Assembly: GCA_964390445.1 (NCBI GenBank)
Contig: CAYMJJ010000107.1
Span: forward strand, 1 to 8,322
Direction: 5' to 3'
Source: Anderseniella sp964390445
GTDB lineage: Bacteria; Pseudomonadota; Alphaproteobacteria; Rhizobiales; Aestuariivirgaceae
DNA: 8,322 bases
The notes beneath the pieces were generated by a model that did no database searches, was not told the origin of the DNA, and was given only the letters and a program-made list of their open reading frames with translations. Shown in pieces: positions 1 through 6,211 of the stretch. Within the stretch, counting starts at the first letter, position 1. Each line of letters starts with the position of its first letter. A program made the position numbers and the translations under genes.

Positions 1-3
1 CAT

Positions 4-20
4 TTAAAACGTCGTTTCAA
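4..20. promoter_or_regulatory. Palindromic candidate operator upstream of the operon
   Basis: The sequence TTAAAACGTCGTTTCAA is an odd-length inverted repeat centred on T12. AAACG and CGTTT pair perfectly, position 6/18 is a mismatch, and two further pairs (TT/AA) extend it, so 7 of 8 positions match. It ends 28 bases before the first start codon, where a repressor site would be expected. An IclR-family gene lies downstream in the same operon, which makes that protein the first candidate ligand. This is inference: LacI- and GntR-type proteins also use similar AAACG/CGTTT half sites, and any promoter lies partly beyond the left edge. Confidence 0.4.
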
Positions 21-34
21 TATGCAAAACAAAT

Positions 35-42
35 AGGGAGGA
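35..42 (+). promoter_or_regulatory. Strong ribosome binding site of the TRAP binding-protein gene
   Basis: AGGGAGGA lies six bases before the ATG at 49. It is among the best Shine-Dalgarno matches in the window, which fits the need to make the periplasmic binding protein in excess over the membrane subunits. It also fixes ATG 49 as the start. Confidence 0.8.
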
Positions 43-48
43 ATCGAC

Positions 49-1026
49 ATGCGCATAGTGGCTTCACTGGCCGTCGCTGTACTTGCAATTTCCACGCTGG
101 CAGCGACAGCACAGGAGCGGGTGATCAAGTTCGGACACGCCGCATCCTCGAAACACATCTTCCATCAGGGAATGGAGATATTTGCTGGCAAGGTCAGTGA
201 AAAGACCGGAGGCAAGATCAAGATTGAAGTGGTTGGCGACCGCCAGCTTGGCGACGACAAGGCGCTGGTGGAAGGCTTGCAACTCGGAACCATCGAAGGG
301 GCGCTGGTATCAGCCCCGACGCTGCCATTGGCGGCTGGCCTTTCTTCATTCGATGCGCTTCAACTTCCTTTCGTCGCGCCGTCCTATGACAAGATGTCCG
401 GCCTTCTGACCTCTCCACTGGGGGATGAACTGCTGGCGACGCTGGATGAGAAGCAGATGAAGGGAGTGGGCTTCGTCGAGGCTGGACTGCGCCATTTTCT
501 GGCGCGCGATCCGGTAATGAAGCTGGCCGATTTCCAGGGCAAGAAGACTCGTATCGTTCCAATTCCGTTGCACAAGGCAACCTGGGAAGCAGTCGGTGTC
601 AATCCGATCGGCATGGCCTATGGCGAAGTCTATTCGGCGCTCGAAACCGGAACCATTGACGCAGTAGAGATCAATCTTTCCTCGATCGCGTCTGAAAGCC
701 TCTTCGAATCGGCAAAGAACGTGACCCTGACCGGCCATTATTTCTGGCCGGGTGTGATCATTGTTTCCGGTACGACCTGGAATTCCCTTGATGACGCAAC
801 CAAGGCCGCCGTCACCGAAGCGGGCAAGGAAGCAACCACGGAAGCCTATGCGCTGGCTGCAGCCCAGGAAGCTGACACGGCAAAGGACCTGGAAAGCAAG
901 GGCGTAACCATCAGTACCTTCGACGACCTTGAGACGATGAAGGCAAAGACAGCTCCAGTTGTCGAAAACTGGGTCACCAAGGCACCGCTGATCGCCAGGA
1001 TCAAGGACGCCCTGCAAGGAGAGTGA
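49..1026 (+). CDS. dctP: TRAP transporter solute-binding protein (DctP family)
   Basis: This is the periplasmic receptor of a tripartite ATP-independent (TRAP) transporter. It binds the substrate and hands it to the QM permease. The 325-residue length is normal for the family. Residues 1-21 look like a Sec signal peptide: Arg2, a hydrophobic stretch 3-19, and an Ala-Thr-Ala site before Gln22. The mature chain shows family landmarks: RQLGDDKALVEGLQLGTIEG (65-84), GLRHF (146-150), then the DFQGKKTRI segment (161-169), whose Arg168 corresponds to the conserved arginine that typically clamps a substrate carboxylate, and GEVYSALETGTIDAVE (192-207). The substrate is therefore probably an organic acid (family knowledge), but its identity cannot be read from the sequence. 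It is the first gene of the operon, and the cupin gene begins two bases after its stop. The family call is firm; the symbol is generic. Confidence 0.93.
   Translation: MRIVASLAVAVLAISTLAATAQERVIKFGHAASSKHIFHQGMEIFAGKVSEKTGGKIKIEVVGDRQLGDDKALVEGLQLGTIEGALVSAPTLPLAAGLSSFDALQLPFVAPSYDKMSGLLTSPLGDELLATLDEKQMKGVGFVEAGLRHFLARDPVMKLADFQGKKTRIVPIPLHKATWEAVGVNPIGMAYGEVYSALETGTIDAVEINLSSIASESLFESAKNVTLTGHYFWPGVIIVSGTTWNSLDDATKAAVTEAGKEATTEAYALAAAQEADTAKDLESKGVTISTFDDLETMKAKTAPVVENWVTKAPLIARIKDALQGE
1016..1021 (+). promoter_or_regulatory. Ribosome binding site that decides the cupin start
   Basis: AAGGAG lies inside the last codons of the binding-protein gene, seven bases before ATG 1029. A GTG at 1023 is also in frame but sits directly against this motif, so ribosomes positioned by it should start at ATG 1029. 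Confidence 0.7.
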
Positions 1027-1028
1027 CG

Positions 1029-1400
1029 ATGAGCGGCAAGGTCAACGTCTACAAGTGGGCTTCGCTTCCGAAGGAAGTGGTCCGGCCGGGCGTCTCGCGG
1101 ACTGCCTTCAGGGGAGATAATGCCCTGATGGTCATGAACTGGCTGGAGCCTGGAATGGAGAAACGGCCACATTCCCATCCGTTCGAGCAACTTGCCTACG
1201 TAGTAGCCGGCAAGGTGCGGTTTGAGATCGGCGACAAGACGGTGGAAGTGAGCGCGGGAGAAATGGTCCGCATCCCACCGGATGTGGTTCATTGCGGCGA
1301 GGCTGTTGGCGACGAGGTTGCCCTCAACCTCGATGTGTTTGCGCCGGTGAGAGACGACTACAAGCACCTTACCGAATACCAGGAAGCAGACTTCAAGTAA
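1029..1400 (+). CDS. Small single-domain cupin, KdgF-like
   Basis: A 123-residue single cupin barrel with no signal peptide, so it should act in the cytoplasm. Motif 1 is HSHPFEQLAYVVAG (48-61), giving His48, His50 and Gln54. Motif 2 is GEMVRIPPDVVH (77-88), giving His88. Two histidines, a Gln in place of the usual Glu, and a later His make a plausible metal site. The C-terminal segment LDVFAPVRDDY (101-111) carries Asp102, Phe104 and Arg108, a D-x-F-x3-R pattern resembling the active-site residues described for KdgF, the cupin that linearises unsaturated uronates. I see no other uronate genes here, so the similarity may mean only a related ring-opening or isomerising role, or a sensing role. 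It is unusual that this gene separates dctP from dctQ and dctM. The cupin fold is secure; the KdgF-like reading is moderate and the substrate unknown. Confidence 0.85.
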   Translation: MSGKVNVYKWASLPKEVVRPGVSRTAFRGDNALMVMNWLEPGMEKRPHSHPFEQLAYVVAGKVRFEIGDKTVEVSAGEMVRIPPDVVHCGEAVGDEVALNLDVFAPVRDDYKHLTEYQEADFK

Positions 1401-1426
1401 CGAGTTGCCTCCTGCCTTGCTGCTGA

Positions 1427-1450
1427 CCGGTCCGGACCATTCCGGACCGG
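1427..1450 (+). repeat. Perfect 10-bp inverted repeat (RNA hairpin) between cupin and dctQ
   Basis: CCGGTCCGGA (1427-1436) and TCCGGACCGG (1441-1450) are exact reverse complements separated by the four-base loop CCAT. Three further pairs (1423-1425 with 1452-1454) can form below an A-C mismatch. The stem is very GC-rich, so it should fold in the transcript. No run of T follows, so it is not a standard intrinsic terminator. It lies in the only sizeable gap of the operon (1401-1489), just after the binding-protein and cupin genes and before the membrane subunits. Hairpins at such positions in transport operons often protect the upstream mRNA from 3' decay or attenuate downstream expression; that role here is inferred. 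A palindromic protein-binding site is the alternative. Confidence 0.75.
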
Positions 1451-1452
1451 CC

Positions 1453-1457
1453 AGGAG
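1453..1457 (+). promoter_or_regulatory. Shine-Dalgarno-like AGGAG at the base of the hairpin
   Basis: AGGAG begins three bases after the hairpin stem, and its first two bases can pair in the extended lower stem. It is 32 bases from ATG 1490, too far for normal initiation there, but eight bases from an in-frame CTG at 1466. Either dctQ starts at a rare CTG (eight extra residues) or the motif is incidental. Confidence 0.3.
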
Positions 1458-1489
1458 TCGATTGCCTGCTCATAACCTGGCGCAACGAC

Positions 1490-2074
1490 ATGAAACATGC
1501 AGACCAGTCTTCAACAGAGAAACTGACGAGGTGGTGGCGCAGCAGCTTGCGCGCCCTGCTCGTCGGCATCATGGCGCTGTTGCTGGCAATCATGATGGTT
1601 CAGGTGGTCATGCGGTATGGCTTCAACCATTCCCTGATCTGGGCAGAAGAACTCTGCCGTTATCTGCTGGTTGCCATGTCCATGCTTGGTCTTGCGTTTG
1701 CATACGAGCGAGGTGAAGTTGCTGCCGTCAGGATGGCCCTTCATGCCCTGCCCAGACGGATCGCATTCGTCCTGGCGATCGCAGGCAACCTGCTGTCCGC
1801 CGGGCTGTGCCTGATGCTGGTCTACTATGGCCTCAGGTATGCCAGCATTGCTGGCTCGCAGCCAGTTCCCGCAATTCGCTTCATCCTGGCCGATATTTTC
1901 GGCGAGGGACAGTTTGCCGGACCGTCCATGTTCTGGGTTTACGCATTTTTGCCGATCGGAATATTGATGCTGGGACTGCGCATTATTGCAGATGTCCCGG
2001 TTTACCTGCGTGCAATGGCGGACGGAACTGCCCTGAGCGACATCGACTACAAGGTCCAGGGGGATGAACCGTGA
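1490..2074 (+). CDS. dctQ: TRAP transporter small permease subunit (DctQ family)
   Basis: Small integral membrane subunit of the TRAP transporter, 194 residues with four hydrophobic segments at about 19-41, 53-72, 90-113 and 144-166, as usual for DctQ. The family signature is clear in the first half: VVMRYGFNHSLIWAEELCRY (39-58) followed by GLAFAYERGEV (67-77). It pairs with DctM to form the membrane domain that receives substrate from the binding protein. The start is less certain than the rest: ATG 1490 has no convincing ribosome binding site, and the nearest purine-rich motif, AGGAG at 1453-1457, is 32 bases away. The frame is open upstream to 1427 but contains only a CTG (1466) and an ATT (1439) as non-standard starts. 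Its stop overlaps the dctM start by four bases, so translation of the two subunits is probably coupled. Confidence 0.9.
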   Translation: MKHADQSSTEKLTRWWRSSLRALLVGIMALLLAIMMVQVVMRYGFNHSLIWAEELCRYLLVAMSMLGLAFAYERGEVAAVRMALHALPRRIAFVLAIAGNLLSAGLCLMLVYYGLRYASIAGSQPVPAIRFILADIFGEGQFAGPSMFWVYAFLPIGILMLGLRIIADVPVYLRAMADGTALSDIDYKVQGDEP

Positions 2075-3360
2075 TCGTCTATCTCACCAGCTTCGCGATC
2101 TTCCTTGTGGTTGGCATCCCCGTCGCCATCAGCCTCGGTCTCGCCTCGCTTACCTACATGGTGATCACCGGCAAGCTGGTCCTGCTGCTCGCGTTCCCCC
2201 AGAAGATGATCGGCGGCATAGACAATTTTGTGCTGCTCACCATCCCGTTCTTCATCCTTGCCGGGCATCTGATGAACTCGGCCGAACTGACCCGTTACAT
2301 TGTCCGCTTTGCGCAGATGATCGTCGGGCAGGTCAAGGGCGGGCTGGCAGCGGTCAACGTTCTGGCGAGCCTTATGTTCTCGGGCGTCAGCGGGGCAGCA
2401 ACCGCAGAAGCATCCGCAATGGGAAGCGTCATGATTCCGGCGATGAAGCGCGACGGCTATGACCCGGCCTATGCGGCCGCACTGACCGCCGTTGGTTCAC
2501 TGCTGGGTCCACTGGTGCCCCCGTCACTGGCGCTGATCCTGTACGGCGTCCTGACCGGCACCTCCATCGGTGATCTGTTTCTGGCGGGCATCATACCCGC
2601 ACTGATCCTGGCCGGATTGCTGGTTGGCTACGTCCTGGCAAAGGCGCGGGTTGAAGATCATCCGTTGCCCCAGCCAATCGAACGAAACGAACGGGCTGGA
2701 CTCATCGTGAAAGCACTTCCCGCGCTGTTCCTGCCCGTGATCATCGTAGGAGGGATCAAGTCCGGGATATTCACTCCGACCGAAGCAGCAGCCGTCGCAG
2801 CCACCTATGCGCTCCTTATCGGCATCGTGGTGTACCGAACGCTCAACATCGCCAGGATCATCCGGTCACTCTACGAGGCCGCCACCATGTCTGCAGGCGT
2901 GATGCTCGTGGTTGCCATGGCAAGCGTCACGTCATTTCTCATGAGCATCGAGAACATTCCGGGCCAGGTGGCCTCGACCTTGCTGGGCATTACGGACTCG
3001 CCCTTCCTGCTGCTGCTGCTTCTCAATGTCATTCTGCTCGTCCTGGGATTGTTTCTCGAACCCCTGGCTGCACTTGTCCTGGCAATGCCAATTCTCAACC
3101 AGGTCTTTCCAATGCTGGACATTGACCCCGTGCAGTTTGGCGTGATGGTTGTCCTGAACCTGATGATCGGCATGGTTACCCCGCCGGTTGGGCTGTGCCT
3201 GTTCATTGTTTCCACAATCGGCCGGGTTCCCCTTGAGCGGGTGAGCCGCGTTGCCTTGCCGATGATCGGAATATGCCTGGTTGTCCTGATGCTGGTGGCC
3301 TTCGTACCTTGGTTGACCCTCGCGCTGCCAGGCCTCGCAGGTGGAGGTAGCGTACAATGA
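2071..3360 (+). CDS. dctM: TRAP transporter large permease subunit (DctM family)
   Basis: Large membrane subunit that forms the translocation path and couples import to an ion gradient, usually Na+ in this family. It has 429 residues and many hydrophobic segments, the normal length and character of DctM. Conserved stretches are visible: NVLASLMFSGVSGAATAEAS (96-115), then MIPAMKRDGYDPAYAAALTA (121-140), GPLVPPS (146-152), SGIFTPTEAAAVA (231-243), and NLMIGMVTPPVG (363-374), the last being a family hallmark near the second transport half. The start is GTG 2071 within a GTGA overlap with the dctQ stop, preceded at six bases by AGGGGGA (2058-2064). Its own stop overlaps the IclR start (ATGA). 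No fusion or truncation is seen. Family assignment is very secure; the substrate is unknown. Confidence 0.95.
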   Translation: MIVYLTSFAIFLVVGIPVAISLGLASLTYMVITGKLVLLLAFPQKMIGGIDNFVLLTIPFFILAGHLMNSAELTRYIVRFAQMIVGQVKGGLAAVNVLASLMFSGVSGAATAEASAMGSVMIPAMKRDGYDPAYAAALTAVGSLLGPLVPPSLALILYGVLTGTSIGDLFLAGIIPALILAGLLVGYVLAKARVEDHPLPQPIERNERAGLIVKALPALFLPVIIVGGIKSGIFTPTEAAAVAATYALLIGIVVYRTLNIARIIRSLYEAATMSAGVMLVVAMASVTSFLMSIENIPGQVASTLLGITDSPFLLLLLLNVILLVLGLFLEPLAALVLAMPILNQVFPMLDIDPVQFGVMVVLNLMIGMVTPPVGLCLFIVSTIGRVPLERVSRVALPMIGICLVVLMLVAFVPWLTLALPGLAGGGSVQ

Positions 3361-4139
3361 GCACACTGCTGGACAAGTCGGGAAACCAGTCAACACAGGT
3401 TGCATTCCTGATCATCGAGGAGATGTCGGCCGTCGGTGACAGTATCCGGCTGACTGATCTCGCCCGGCGGCTCGACATGCCCAAGGCCCGGATCTATCGC
3501 TTCCTGCAGACATTGATGCAGCTCGGCTACGTAGACCAGGACAAGACTGATGATCGATACCGGCTGACCCTGAAACTGTTTCACCTTGGCCAGTCAGTGG
3601 CTGATTCAACGCAACTTACCAGCGTGGCCCGGCCCGTCATGGTTCGCTTGCGCGACCGGCTGGAGCAAACCACCACGTTGTCAGTTCCAGAGCAGGACGG
3701 CATGCGCGTGGTCGATATCGTGCGCGTCGAATCTCCGGTCCAGATTGTTACCAGACCGGGCGCGCTGCTCGCCTTCCACGCTTCGGCGCAGGGCAAGCTG
3801 GCACTGGCCTTTGGAGATCCGGCTTGCTGGAAATCTGTCACCGGGCAGGCGCTGGCCCGCTTCACGGAAGCCACCAACACTGATGAAGAGCTGGTGCGAG
3901 GTGAGGTTGAAAGAGCCAGGCAAAACGGGTGGGCCGTCGCGCCCGAGCAGATCCTGCGCGGCGTCAACGCCTTGTCGGCACCGATTTTCGACAGGTCGAA
4001 CCGGTTCATCGCCACAATCACCATAGCAGGTTCGGTGCAGGACATTCTTCCGGACCCGGACACTGTCCAGATCCGGGCAGTCTGTGAAGCCGCCCGCACG
4101 ATTTCCGAAAGCCTTGGATGTATGGAGTATCCGGCATGA
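3357..4139 (+). CDS. IclR-family transcriptional regulator
   Basis: A 260-residue protein with the two-domain IclR layout. Residues about 11-75 form a winged helix-turn-helix: SIRLTDLARRLDMPKARIYR (29-48) contains the recognition helix, and the wing ends near RYRLTLKLFHLG (67-78). Residues about 88-255 match the effector-binding domain, including LLAFHASAQGKLALAF (137-152) and GWAVAPEQILRGVNALSAPI (191-210), the usual ligand-pocket region. The start is ATG 3357, with GTGGAGG (3341-3347) nine bases upstream. It overlaps dctM by four bases and hyuA by four bases, so it must be made from the same transcript. Such regulators are commonly local, with the pathway substrate or an intermediate as effector, and autoregulation follows if the operator is the palindrome at 4-20 (inference). 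Activator or repressor mode cannot be read from the sequence. Confidence 0.93.
   Translation: MSTLLDKSGNQSTQVAFLIIEEMSAVGDSIRLTDLARRLDMPKARIYRFLQTLMQLGYVDQDKTDDRYRLTLKLFHLGQSVADSTQLTSVARPVMVRLRDRLEQTTTLSVPEQDGMRVVDIVRVESPVQIVTRPGALLAFHASAQGKLALAFGDPACWKSVTGQALARFTEATNTDEELVRGEVERARQNGWAVAPEQILRGVNALSAPIFDRSNRFIATITIAGSVQDILPDPDTVQIRAVCEAARTISESLGCMEYPA
4124..4127 (+). promoter_or_regulatory. Ribosome binding site that decides the hyuA start
   Basis: GGAG lies eight bases before ATG 4136. An earlier in-frame ATG at 4118 would place the site inside the gene and adds six residues not expected before the conserved N-terminal DIGGTFTDA motif. ATG 4136 also gives the same four-base ATGA overlap seen at the previous junction. 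Confidence 0.65.
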
Positions 4140-6208
4140 CAGACTATTCCCTGGCCATCGACATTGGCGGCACCTTTACCGATGCCGTCTTGCTGGGCTC
4201 GGATGGTGGAAGCTACGTCGACAAGACGCTGACCACCCATGATGACCTTCTCGAAGGCTTCTTTCGGGGCGTCGATCTCGTCCTGGCGCGGGCCGGCATA
4301 CAGGCAGCTGACGTCAATGACATCATCGTCCACGCAACCACGGTCGTCACCAATGCGCTGATCGAACGCAAGGGGCCACCAACTGCTCTCGTCCTGACAA
4401 GCGGCTTTCGCGACATCCTCTATATTCGCGATGAGCACCGATATGACATGTACGACCCGCAGATCGAGTTTGCTGAACCTCTCATTCCGGCTGAACGGAC
4501 ATTCACGGTGGATGAACGCACCTATGCCGACGGCTCTGTTGGCAAGCCGGTTGATGAATCCGAGGTCCGGGATATTGCTTCGCGCTGCAAGCACATGGGC
4601 ATCATCTCCGTGGCCGTGTGTCTGCTGAATTCATACCGCAACGGAGAAAACGAGAGAACCGTCCGGCAGGTGTTTCTGGAAATTGCCCCGGAAGTATACG
4701 TATCGATATCCAGTGAAATTGCGCCTCAGATGCGCGAATATCCTCGCACCTCGACAGTGGCAATCAATGCATACGCCGTTCCGATAACCCGGCCATACCT
4801 CGGCGCCCTGATCAGTAAACTCGATGACAGGGGTTTCAGCCAGCATCCTCTCATCATGCTTTCAAATGGCGGCGTGCTCGGAGCCGAGCGGGCCGGCAAC
4901 ATGCCGGTACGGATGATCGAGTCAGGACCGGCAGCCGGCGCATTGGTCGCTTGCTACTTCTCCCGCATTTTCGGCATTCCGGACCTGATCTCCTTCGACA
5001 TGGGCGGCACAACAGCCAAGGCCTGCCTGATCCAGGATGGCGAGCCCCTGATCACGGGTACTTTCGAGGTCGACCGCCAGTACCGGTTCAAGCCTGGAAG
5101 CGGCATGCCCATCACTGTCCCGTCCATCGACATGATCGAGATCGGTGCCGGCGGTGGATCAATTGCCTCGGTAAATGATCTCGGACTTCTCAAGGTTGGC
5201 CCGCTCAGCGCCGGCTCGATGCCCGGGCCGGTATGCTACGGGCGTGGAGGGTTACAGCCTTGCGTAACGGACGCCGATGTCGTCCTCGGCCTCATCGATG
5301 CCGACAATTTCCTCGGTGGCGACATGAAGCTGGACAAGACCGGTGCGATTCATGCGCTGGAAAACCTCGGCAAGGAACTCGGCATCGGACTTGAGCAGGC
5401 AGCCTGGGGCGTCTTCGAGGTCGTCTGCGAACAGATGGCGTCTGCTACCAGGACGCATGCAACTGACCGCGGCATTGATTACCGCGGCTTGCCGATACTG
5501 GCCTTCGGTGGTGCCGGACCGGTACATGCCTGCATGGTGGCAGACCTGATCGACAGCTCGAAGGTCATCTACCCGCCAATGGCAAGTGTGCTGTCTGCTT
5601 TCGGCACTTTGGTCACCCCCGTGCAGATCAATCTCGTTCGCAGCATGGTGTCAAATCTTGATGCCATTGACTGGGCACTTGCGGGCAATCTGCTGGACAG
5701 CATGATCGAGGAGGGCAAGGCCGCGCTGGCAGAGTCCGGCATCCGTGAAGCAGACTTCCGGTTCGGTTTCGGTGTTGAACTGCGCTACCTGGGCCAACAG
5801 TCCGAGGTGCGCGTCGATCTCGATCACGCCCCGAGGGATCCGGAAGACGCCGCAGCGATACGGACACTGTTCGGGACCGAATACGAAAGACAGTATGGCC
5901 TGAAACTCGACGGAATGGCGATTGAAGTGGTCAACTGGCTGGTAACCGCAAGTGGACCGCAACCGGTAAGGCGTAGCGTTCAGGCCAAATCAGTCACGGA
6001 GCCTTCCAGCCCACGCCGGCGCACGGTCTATATCGCAGGCCAGCCACAACAGGTCCCCGTCTACCAGCGCAGGCTTGTCGGACCCGCCGACACTATAGAG
6101 GGGCCAGCGATCATCGAGGAACGCGAGACGACAATCTTCATCCTGCAAGGATGGACCGCAATCTTACATGACAGCGGCAGCCTGGTTGCCGAAAAAAAAG
6201 GAGCCTGA
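4136..6208 (+). CDS. hyuA: Hydantoinase/oxoprolinase family protein, HyuA-type ATPase subunit
   Basis: The 690-residue ATP-binding subunit of the N-methylhydantoinase / 5-oxoprolinase family, which uses ATP to activate a cyclic amide for hydrolysis together with HyuB. Actin-like (ASKHA) nucleotide-binding motifs are visible: DIGGTFTDA (9-17) near the N-terminus, SFDMGGTTAKACLI (286-299) as the second phosphate loop, and AFGGAGPVHA (456-465). Other family signatures are HATTVVTNALIERKG (66-80), EIAPQMREYPRTSTVAINAY (194-213), MIESGPAAGAL (260-270), and GAGGGSIA (337-344) followed by GPLSAGSMPGPVCYGRGG (355-372). Length matches HyuA and also acetone carboxylase beta subunits. No third (gamma) carboxylase gene is in the window, so ring opening is preferred over carboxylation. 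It is followed three bases later by hyuB in the same frame. An eight-A run (6192-6199) precedes the stop. Family is secure; the substrate is not. Confidence 0.9.
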   Translation: MTDYSLAIDIGGTFTDAVLLGSDGGSYVDKTLTTHDDLLEGFFRGVDLVLARAGIQAADVNDIIVHATTVVTNALIERKGPPTALVLTSGFRDILYIRDEHRYDMYDPQIEFAEPLIPAERTFTVDERTYADGSVGKPVDESEVRDIASRCKHMGIISVAVCLLNSYRNGENERTVRQVFLEIAPEVYVSISSEIAPQMREYPRTSTVAINAYAVPITRPYLGALISKLDDRGFSQHPLIMLSNGGVLGAERAGNMPVRMIESGPAAGALVACYFSRIFGIPDLISFDMGGTTAKACLIQDGEPLITGTFEVDRQYRFKPGSGMPITVPSIDMIEIGAGGGSIASVNDLGLLKVGPLSAGSMPGPVCYGRGGLQPCVTDADVVLGLIDADNFLGGDMKLDKTGAIHALENLGKELGIGLEQAAWGVFEVVCEQMASATRTHATDRGIDYRGLPILAFGGAGPVHACMVADLIDSSKVIYPPMASVLSAFGTLVTPVQINLVRSMVSNLDAIDWALAGNLLDSMIEEGKAALAESGIREADFRFGFGVELRYLGQQSEVRVDLDHAPRDPEDAAAIRTLFGTEYERQYGLKLDGMAIEVVNWLVTASGPQPVRRSVQAKSVTEPSSPRRRTVYIAGQPQQVPVYQRRLVGPADTIEGPAIIEERETTIFILQGWTAILHDSGSLVAEKKGA

Positions 6209-6211
6209 ACA

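Noticed and set aside
22..36. Five-codon leader frame ATG CAA AAC AAA TAG ending at the dctP ribosome site
   Set aside because: It has no ribosome binding site, no regulatory codon run and is short enough to arise by chance.
346..1017. Long open frame on the minus strand opposite dctP (223 codons)
   Set aside because: It lies wholly opposite a well-supported TRAP binding-protein gene, shows no recognisable domain and has a Cys/Arg/His-rich composition typical of antisense reading of GC-rich genes.
1023..1028. GTG 1023 as the cupin start
   Set aside because: It touches the AAGGAG motif that best serves ATG 1029, leaving almost no spacer.
1029..1400. Uronate (pectin or alginate) catabolism as the role of the operon, based on the KdgF-like cupin
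   Set aside because: No lyase, isomerase, KduI/KduD or KDG kinase is present, and HyuAB does not belong to that pathway.
1427..1450. The hairpin as an intrinsic terminator
   Set aside because: No T-run follows the stem, and the next genes belong to the same transporter, so full termination here would make little sense.
1405..1716. Plus-strand open frame covering the cupin/dctQ gap and part of dctQ
   Set aside because: Most of it overlaps dctQ, which has the family motifs in another frame. Its start has no ribosome site and its composition (His/Arg/Ala-rich) is not protein-like. The gap itself holds only the hairpin and an AGGAG motif.
3581..4594. Long open frame on the minus strand across the IclR/hyuA junction (337 codons)
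   Set aside because: It covers conserved regions of two clear plus-strand genes and has no recognisable motif.
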